9,015 nucleotides of DNA from Azospirillum sp. 51_20 (lineage in GTDB: Bacteria; Pseudomonadota; Alphaproteobacteria; RF32; CAG-239), in the NCBI GenBank assembly GCA_001917175.1, contig MNTV01000010.1, forward strand, positions 1 to 9,015, in the 5' to 3' direction. The translations under genes and the position numbers were made by a program. This document shows positions 1 to 4,319 of this stretch, piece after piece. How positions within the stretch are numbered: position 1 is the stretch's first letter; each line of letters opens with the position of its first letter. Below the pieces are notes generated by a model, which had not been told where the DNA came from, made no database searches, and was given only the letters and a program-made list of their open reading frames with translations.

Positions 1-2
1 CC

Positions 3-62
3 GATAAAAAGCTTAGAAAACAAGTGCCCGAAACGGAGTTGTCGAACTTACATCATAAGTGA
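3..62 (+). CDS. possible 3' end of an upstream gene (partial)
   Basis: The third forward frame is open from the window edge to a TGA at 60-62 and encodes 19 charged residues ending in SNLHHK. A short polar, basic tail followed directly by non-coding sequence fits the end of a gene entering from the left. A second forward frame is also open, from 1 to 150, so the choice of frame is not secure. I do not recognise the family, and too little is present to name a function. Confidence 0.22.
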   Translation, partial: DKKLRKQVPETELSNLHHK

Positions 63-146
63 GACCTACGCAGTAAGACCGAGTTCAGTCGCTTTCATTT
101 TCGGCTTTAAGACATCTTCTTTCGCGCTTTTGGTTCTTTTTTCATG

Positions 147-175
147 TTGACAACAGGGGCGGTTTGGGGTACCGT
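147..175 (+). promoter_or_regulatory. candidate sigma-70 promoter for the 205-831 lipoprotein gene
   Basis: A perfect -35 hexamer TTGACA lies at 147-152. With a 17-bp spacer the -10 position is TACCGT (170-175), a weak match (3 of 6). Transcription would start near 182, about 20 bases before the ATG at 205. The -35 is convincing and the -10 is not. Confidence 0.35.
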
Positions 176-204
176 TTTCAGGTGAAATTTTAATTATTGA
201 TTTT

Positions 205-831
205 ATGGATAAAAAAATTATTTGTTGTGTGTTTGTTTTGTTGGGGAGCGTGTTTTTTTCCTCTTGTGATGAAAGACAGACGGCTTCGAAAGGAAATGAC
301 GGTTTGATTACGGCCACGGTAACCGGAAAAGAGCGTGTTGTTAAGCATGATCCGGAAGGCGAGACGTATTCTTATTATCTGGTTTATACCGACAAAGAGG
401 TTTTTAAAATTGAAGATTCTCTGCTTTTCGGACAGTTTAACAGTTCTGACGTTTACGGTATGCTGGCTGAAAATACGACCTATAAGTTTAAAGTTTTCGG
501 CGCGAGAATTCCTTTTTTGTCGATGTACAGAAATATTGTCGGTGTTTATACGACTGAAAACGCATCTCTTAAAGCGCCGCAGAGCGATAATTCCAAACGC
601 ACTTTTATCGTTAAAGTAACCGGTAAGGAACGCGTTGACGGGCAGTATCTTGTTTATACGGACGAAGGGACTTTTAAAATTGAAGATTCTTTGATTTTCG
701 GCCGGTTTGACAGTTCTGACGTTTATGGCATGTTAAAGAAAGGCAAGTGCTATCGTATCAAGGTGTTCGGCATTCGCAGCGGCTTTTTGTCTTCCTACCG
801 GAATATCGTTGAGGTTGAGGCCTTAGATTAA
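205..831 (+). CDS. lipoprotein with two tandem copies of one small domain
   Basis: This 208-residue protein probably sits in the cell envelope. Residues 1-20 form a hydrophobic export signal with a Lys-rich start, followed by Cys21 in the context FFSSC. That is a plausible but non-canonical lipobox, because Phe rather than Leu stands at -3. The mature part is two copies of one domain, residues about 33-113 and 132-203, joined by a Ser/Asn/Gln linker. Each copy runs VTGKERV, then YLVYTD, FKIEDSL, FG, F.SSDVYGML, then a KVFG...FLS.YRNIV block. In the YLVYTD to YGML stretch 24 of 30 positions are identical. From memory, single-copy proteins with a similar TD...F...DSL...F.SSDVY...R.PFLS pattern occur in phages and proteobacteria, with no function I can state. 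Copy 2 has an extra Cys182. No Shine-Dalgarno precedes the ATG. The gene ends at its own strong terminator and appears monocistronic. Confidence 0.85.
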   Translation: MDKKIICCVFVLLGSVFFSSCDERQTASKGNDGLITATVTGKERVVKHDPEGETYSYYLVYTDKEVFKIEDSLLFGQFNSSDVYGMLAENTTYKFKVFGARIPFLSMYRNIVGVYTTENASLKAPQSDNSKRTFIVKVTGKERVDGQYLVYTDEGTFKIEDSLIFGRFDSSDVYGMLKKGKCYRIKVFGIRSGFLSSYRNIVEVEALD

Positions 832-853
832 ATTTTTGAATTTTTTATATCTT

Positions 854-892
854 AAAAAAAGCAGTCTTCGGGCTGCTTTTTTTGTTTTTTTT
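854..892 (+). terminator. Rho-independent terminator with a UUCG tetraloop
   Basis: The arms AGCAGTC (860-866) and GGCTGCT (871-877) pair with one G-T wobble around a C-TTCG-G tetraloop. The stem can be extended by seven A-T pairs (854-859 and beyond, with 878-883). A T-rich tract to 892 follows. It lies 22 bases after the lipoprotein stop. Confidence 0.9.
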
Positions 893-1102
893 GCCAGAGC
901 GGTTTGCAGAGGAAGCGGAATTTGCCGGCGAAGCGATATGTTCGTCTGTCCGGATATCGGGCGGAAAAGGGCAAAACGGCAGCAGTTTAAAAAATATCGG
1001 CGGCGTATTTTGCGCGAAGTTTCAGGTTGTTTTGTTAATATTTTGTTTTTTCATTGAATTATTAAGCGTGTAAAAGTGTTTATGCATATTAAAAGTAGGG
1101 TG
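893..1102. other. intergenic stretch with no recognised gene
   Basis: Between the terminator and the next promoter I find no supported gene. The open frames here start inside the terminator T-tract or lack a ribosome-binding site, and their translations show no family resemblance. The last 70 bases become AT-rich, as expected upstream of a strong promoter. Confidence 0.6.
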
Positions 1103-1131
1103 TTGACTTTTTGTCTAAAATATGTCATGAT
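1103..1131 (+). promoter_or_regulatory. extended -10 sigma-70 promoter for the 1161-2006 gene
   Basis: The -35 TTGACT (1103-1108, 5 of 6) and the -10 CATGAT (1126-1131, 4 of 6) are 17 bp apart. A TG at 1123-1124 gives an extended -10 (TGtCATGAT). An AT-rich stretch lies upstream. The predicted start near 1138 gives a very short leader of about 14-23 bases before the candidate ATGs. Confidence 0.6.
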
Positions 1132-1160
1132 AACCGTATGTTTTACTAATTATGTGTATT

Positions 1161-2006
1161 ATGAGAAAGATTATCATTAGCTCCAGTTTCGGTCATGAAG
1201 TTATGGCAGTAGCAATCGCAAAGTCTATGAACCTTTCAGTCGTTGTCGTACCTAACAAGGACAACGCTGAAGATTTTCATAAGGAAAGCGAAAACATCTA
1301 TCTTAAGATGCTGCCGTTCTATTCTAAGTTGGAAACCATTTCTTTTGAAGAAAAGGAAACGGTTCTGGCAGAAAACTGGGACGTAGTTCGCGAGTTGAAG
1401 GAAGGTCGTTTTGATGCTTCTTTGTGGGGCAAAATGGCGGCTTCCAAGCTCACTCCTTCTTTCGAAGGTCTTCGCCGTTATCAGCAGCTTGAAGGCAAAA
1501 TGAACGTTCTGTTCGTGCCTCAGAAGTTGCAAAGTGACGGTGAGTGCGGCGTTACGGCTGCCCAGCAGTCGCTTAACCCGCAGGTTCTTTCCTTTATGAA
1601 GGGAACTGCCAACTTGGTGCTTGGCCAACACTTTCACAAAGTAAACGACCTCGCAACGGTCGAAGCTTTGGCGAAAGAGTTTGACCTGTATGTACCGGGT
1701 ATGAACGATGAGAATCCGGAAGTGTTCGGAATCCGCGGCGTGGCTCATGCCGAGTATTTCAACATGTACCGCAGTCTTGCCGCTTCGGTAGGTATTGCGG
1801 GAACTCATACATGGATTCTTTTGGCGCTCTTTCCGGAGATTCCGCAGATCATTCTGTTTAACAAGAACGGCGTGGAAAACTGGAAAGACATCGAGGCTGC
1901 TTATCAGAAGGCGGGTTACCGCATTTTCTGCATCGGTTTCGACGAGTCAACGGACATGGCCGAGCTGAGCAAAGAGATAGAAGAGACTTATAAGAAACTC
2001 TTCTGA
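1161..2006 (+). CDS. conserved-looking cytosolic protein, possibly GT-B-like; function unknown
   Basis: This is a 281-residue soluble protein without a signal peptide or membrane segment. It opens with a beta-strand and small-residue loop (KIIISSSFGHE), as in the first strand of a Rossmann-like fold. The second half has a strand-loop-helix pattern around GIAGTHTWILLALFPEIP followed by QIILFN. This loosely recalls the acceptor/nucleotide-sugar loop of GT-B enzymes such as GT9 heptosyltransferases, but the usual GT9 motifs are not clear and the protein is short for that family, so this is inference only. Two in-frame ATGs (1152 and 1161) are possible. I chose 1161 because the protein then starts directly at the first strand. 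Neither has a Shine-Dalgarno. Lysine is encoded 14 times by AAG and 7 by AAA, the reverse of the pentapeptide gene at 3247 (3 AAG, 12 AAA). With a strong promoter and terminator, this suggests a highly expressed single-gene unit. Confidence 0.85.
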   Translation: MRKIIISSSFGHEVMAVAIAKSMNLSVVVVPNKDNAEDFHKESENIYLKMLPFYSKLETISFEEKETVLAENWDVVRELKEGRFDASLWGKMAASKLTPSFEGLRRYQQLEGKMNVLFVPQKLQSDGECGVTAAQQSLNPQVLSFMKGTANLVLGQHFHKVNDLATVEALAKEFDLYVPGMNDENPEVFGIRGVAHAEYFNMYRSLAASVGIAGTHTWILLALFPEIPQIILFNKNGVENWKDIEAAYQKAGYRIFCIGFDESTDMAELSKEIEETYKKLF

Positions 2007-2023
2007 TCTTTAGAAAAAATAAG

Positions 2024-2060
2024 AGAGAGTGCCGGGTAAAACCGGTACTCTCTTTTTTTT
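2024..2060 (+). terminator. Rho-independent terminator of the 1161-2006 gene
   Basis: A 12-bp stem (2024-2035 with 2042-2053, one G-T wobble) closes a six-base loop. A run of eight T follows (2053-2060), 17 bases after the stop codon. The stem is strong and directly abuts the T tract. Confidence 0.92.
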
Positions 2061-2086
2061 GTTTTAAACAACGGGCAGGAGAACGC

Positions 2087-2115
2087 TTGCCGGAAAAGCG
2101 GTTTTCTGTTATGAA
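2087..2115 (+). promoter_or_regulatory. candidate promoter for the DUF5131/pentapeptide unit
   Basis: The -35 TTGCCG (2087-2092, 4 of 6) and the -10 TATGAA (2110-2115, 4 of 6) are 17 bp apart, with a TG at 2107-2108 giving an extended -10. Transcription from about 2122 would leave a leader of roughly 140 bases before the ATG at 2261. That leader contains the 20-bp-spaced direct repeats. Confidence 0.4.
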
Positions 2116-2179
2116 CGGAAAAGGTGCCGACGGAAGCTGCGGAGTACTGCGGCCGTGATGTTCGAGGTCCGGGATTTGC

Positions 2180-2230
2180 AAAGCGGCAGAGGTTTGAATA
2201 AAGGCGGCAGGGAATCGGCAAAGGCGGCAG
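2180..2230 (+). repeat. three direct repeats at 20-bp spacing upstream of the DUF5131 gene
   Basis: AAAGGCGGCAG occurs exactly at 2200-2210 and 2220-2230. A one-base-shorter version, AAAGCGGCAG, lies at 2180-2189. The starts are exactly 20 bp apart, about two DNA helical turns. They lie 30-80 bases before the start codon, downstream of the candidate promoter. This could be an operator or RNA element, or a chance of local G/C-rich composition. Confidence 0.35.
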
Positions 2231-2260
2231 ACGGCTTGTTGGCAAAAAGAGGAACGGAAA

Positions 2261-3157
2261 ATGCATGACATTTGGAACCCGTGGCACGGATGCGTCAAAA
2301 AAAGCGAAGGCTGTGATAATTGTTACATGTATTTTCTCGACCGGCAGAGAAATGCGGACGGCCGCCGTATTTACAAGGTGAAAAGTAATTTTGACTACCC
2401 GCTGCAAAAAGACAGAAGCGGCAGTTACCGGGTGATGAGCGGCGAGCAGCTCAGGGTGTGCATGACGTCTGATTTTTTTCTTGCAGAAGCCGACGGCTGG
2501 CGGAATGAGGCCTGGCGAATCATAAAACAGCGGCCGGACGTGGTGTTTTTTCTTCTGACCAAGCGGCCGGAGCGGGCGGCGGACTGTCTGCCGCCGGACT
2601 GGGGCGACGGCTGGGAAAACGTTTTTTTCAATGTTACCTGCGAAAATCAAAAGCGGGCGGACGAGCGAATCCCGATTATGTTCAAACTGCCTTTTAAACA
2701 CAAGGGGATTATGGCGGCGCCTTTTGTCGGTGCGGTCAGCATCAGGGATTATCTGCCGGCGGGGCAGATTGAACAGGTGATTGCCGGCGGCGAAAATTAT
2801 GACGGTTCCCGTCCGCTTGAATACGAATGGGTGAAAACGCTTTATGACGAATGCGTTGCCGCCGACGTTACTTTTTGTTTTATCGAAACCGGTACCAATT
2901 TTGTCAAGGACGGCAAAACCTGGCACCTGCCCGACAAACGCCGGCAGAGTTATGCGGCTTGGCGTTCGGGGCTGCAATATCAGGGAAAAAAGATAAATTT
3001 CCGTTTGCAGAAACCGCAGTTTTCGCTTTTTGCCGGCAGCGAGTCGGAAGTTTACCGCAAGTTTTTCGGCGAACGCTGCCAAACCTGCGGCAGCAGGCTG
3101 ATTTGCAACGGCTGTTCAAATTGCGGGCAATGCGGTGCCGGAAATGCGGCAAAGTGA
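2261..3157 (+). CDS. DUF5131 (phage Gp37/Gp68-type) protein with radical-SAM-like Cys motif
   Basis: This 298-residue protein matches the DUF5131/Gp37-Gp68 family throughout. WNPWHGC is followed by a Cys cluster C11-X6-C18-X2-C21, then CMTSDFF (67-73), FLLTKRPER (97-105), NVTCEN and RADERIP (124-138), GGENYDGSRP (176-185) and FIETG (207-211). The family is generally placed near radical SAM enzymes on the strength of the three-Cys motif. Its substrate is unknown to me, and iron-sulfur binding by C11/C18/C21 is inference. The C-terminus adds six cysteines in 19 residues (C273, C276, C282, C285, C288, C291), which look like a second metal site. The ATG at 2261 has a good Shine-Dalgarno, GAGGAA at 2249-2254, six bases away. 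The pentapeptide gene starts 89 bases after the stop with no terminator between, so the two are probably co-transcribed. Length is normal for the family and no key residue is obviously missing. Confidence 0.93.
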   Translation: MHDIWNPWHGCVKKSEGCDNCYMYFLDRQRNADGRRIYKVKSNFDYPLQKDRSGSYRVMSGEQLRVCMTSDFFLAEADGWRNEAWRIIKQRPDVVFFLLTKRPERAADCLPPDWGDGWENVFFNVTCENQKRADERIPIMFKLPFKHKGIMAAPFVGAVSIRDYLPAGQIEQVIAGGENYDGSRPLEYEWVKTLYDECVAADVTFCFIETGTNFVKDGKTWHLPDKRRQSYAAWRSGLQYQGKKINFRLQKPQFSLFAGSESEVYRKFFGERCQTCGSRLICNGCSNCGQCGAGNAAK

Positions 3158-3168
3158 GGAAGGGGAAG

Positions 3169-3240
3169 AAAAAGGAGAAAAAGGAGAAAAAGGAGAAAAA
3201 GGAGAAAAAGGAGAAAAAGGAGAAAAAGGAGAAAAAGGAG
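3169..3240 (+). repeat. eight perfect tandem copies of a 9-bp Shine-Dalgarno-like unit
   Basis: AAAAAGGAG is repeated eight times without a mismatch from 3169 to 3240. It is followed by AAAAAC and the ATG of the pentapeptide gene at 3247. Each unit contains a full Shine-Dalgarno sequence (AAGGAG). The last one is six bases from the start codon and is the obvious ribosome-binding site. In the frame of the pentapeptide gene the array is open and would read as a repeated Lys-Lys-Glu triplet. A perfect short-period array is prone to replication slippage, and 9-bp changes leave both the reading frame and the last spacing intact. Confidence 0.97.
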
Positions 3241-3246
3241 AAAAAC

Positions 3247-3849
3247 ATGTTGGAGGACTTTGTTCGACGGGCGCGGGATGAAAACGAGAGCGTTGGCGAC
3301 GAAACGTTTGAGGGAGAGTTGATAAAAGGCGGCGATTTTTCGCAAATTGAATTCGAGCGGGTGCAATTTGTCAAATGCAGATTTGAGCGCGCGAATTTTG
3401 AGCATGCCGCCTTTTATCAAAGCAAATTTGTCAACTGCGACTTTTCCAACTGCGTTTTTACCGGCAGCTATTGGAAAAAAACGCAGATTGCCGGCAGCAA
3501 AGGTAACGGCGGCCGCTTTGGCGAAAGCTGCTTTAAGGAATGTGGGCTGAGCGAGAGCAGTTTTGATTATGCCGACTTTTCCCGTTCTTCCTGGGAAAGC
3601 TGCACGATTGATGGCTGTCGTTTCCGGGAGACGTTTTGCTCGGAAGCAAAATTGAAAAAAATGAAATTGAAAGAGGTTGATTTCAGCCGGGCGGATTTTT
3701 TTAAAACGCCGCTGAAGGGGCTTGATTTTTCCGCTTGCATAATTGACGGTATCCAGCTTTCCGAGCATTTGAACGAACTGCGGGGGATGAAGATCGGCGC
3801 GGAACAGGCGCTTGCCCTGGTGCGGCTGCTCGGGGTTGAAACGGCATAG
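3247..3849 (+). CDS. pentapeptide-repeat protein
   Basis: This 200-residue soluble protein has a pentapeptide-repeat core from about residue 21 to 171. The central hydrophobic residue (mostly Phe, else Leu, Ile or Trp) falls on every position 5n+1, for example F31, F36, F41, F46, F51, F56, F61, F66, F71, W76 and I81. The only breaks are G86 and C131. The family folds as a right-handed quadrilateral beta-helix, and some members mimic DNA (Qnr, MfpA), but most have unknown roles and nothing here points to gyrase. A short helical N-terminus (1-20) and a C-terminal helix (about 181-197, GAEQALALVRLLG) cap the helix. No signal peptide is present, so it is probably cytosolic. The ATG at 3247 has an ideal ribosome-binding site (GGAG at 3237-3240). 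An in-frame ATG at 3130, inside the DUF5131 gene, would add a Lys/Glu-rich extension but has no such site. It probably forms an operon with the DUF5131 gene and ends at a hairpin terminator. Confidence 0.92.
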   Translation: MLEDFVRRARDENESVGDETFEGELIKGGDFSQIEFERVQFVKCRFERANFEHAAFYQSKFVNCDFSNCVFTGSYWKKTQIAGSKGNGGRFGESCFKECGLSESSFDYADFSRSSWESCTIDGCRFRETFCSEAKLKKMKLKEVDFSRADFFKTPLKGLDFSACIIDGIQLSEHLNELRGMKIGAEQALALVRLLGVETA

Positions 3850-3878
3850 ACGGAAAACCGGGAGATTTGCCGGCAAAG

Positions 3879-3909
3879 AAAAAAGGCGGAAAGAATTTCC
3901 GCCTTTTTT
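3879..3909. terminator. bidirectional Rho-independent terminator between convergent genes
   Basis: GGCGGAAA (3885-3892) and TTTCCGCC (3896-3903) form a perfect stem around GAA. Six A precede it (3879-3884) and six T follow (3904-3909), so it works on both strands. It can end the pentapeptide gene (stop at 3849) on the plus strand and the autotransporter (stop at 3945) on the minus strand. Confidence 0.9.
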
Positions 3910-3944
3910 CGTCGGGACGTTTCAATCAAAACGAATGCTGCGTT

Positions 3945-4319
3945 TTAGAACGCGTAGTTCAAACCGAAGTTGGCCGAAACATTTTCGTAATCGCTGCCGA
4001 ACAGCCAGCCGACGTTGCCGAAAACGTTGATGCGGTCGTTTACCCGGTAAGAAACGCCGCCCTTAACGCTGCCCAAGGTCATGTCGTCCAGCGTATGAAC
4101 GGTGTTGAGTCCGCTGACGGCAACTTTGTCGCCGCTGCCGAAAACCTGAACGATACCCGGCTGGAGGTAAAGCTTGGCCGGTTCTCCGTCCAGCGGCAGC
4201 GTTTTTTCAAATTTGATTCCGGCTTCCAGTTCAAACTGTGACGCCGTGTCGTAATTTGCGGTTTTGCCGTAACGGTCGCGGATATCGTCCCAGCCGATGC
4301 GGGTATAGCTTAGTCCGGC
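3945..4319 (-). pseudogene. frameshifted C-terminal beta-barrel fragment of the autotransporter
   Basis: This minus-strand stretch encodes the last 124 residues of the autotransporter barrel, in a different frame from the rest of the gene. It begins AGLSYTRIGWDD and ends NFGLNYAF. It shows alternating hydrophobic/polar strands and the terminal Phe that is the usual recognition signal for the BAM outer-membrane machinery. The open frame extends upstream to 4358, but those extra residues (from about 4320) are not barrel-like and are out-of-frame reading. No ribosome-binding site or independent start is evident, so this is the detached 3' part of the 4231-7791 gene. Restoring two bases in the CGCG tract near 4318-4323 rejoins it to the upstream frame as EPRAGLSY. 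Confidence 0.85.

Noticed and set aside
1..204. tRNA, tmRNA or riboswitch in the left-end leader
   Set aside because: I could not find a cloverleaf, a T-arm consensus, a CCA end or any known riboswitch core. Only a -35 hexamer and a possible gene tail are supportable.
836..1073. Small plus-strand ORFs after the lipoprotein
   Set aside because: They begin at or inside the terminator hairpin or its T-tract, lack ribosome-binding sites and give no recognisable protein.
2158..2268. 36-codon ORF overlapping the DUF5131 start as a real gene
   Set aside because: There is no Shine-Dalgarno and no recognisable product. It is kept only as part of a leader observation.
1988..3082. Long minus-strand open frame opposite the DUF5131 gene
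   Set aside because: It runs through the 1161-gene terminator and mirrors the well-recognised DUF5131 coding sequence. Its translation is Arg/Pro-rich low-complexity shadow sequence with no motif or ribosome-binding site.
3169..3240. Tandem repeat considered as a CRISPR array
   Set aside because: The units are 9 bp and contiguous with no spacers, so it is a simple tandem repeat.
2851..3246. Longer start for the pentapeptide protein reaching back into the DUF5131 gene
   Set aside because: The extension is translated from the overlapping DUF5131 sequence in another frame and from the repeat array. The ATG at 3247 has an ideal ribosome-binding site and starts the family-like region.
3052..3876. 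Long minus-strand open frame opposite the pentapeptide gene
   Set aside because: It reads the 9-bp repeat array as a Phe/Leu run and is antisense to a clear pentapeptide protein. It is an artefact of the periodic coding sequence.
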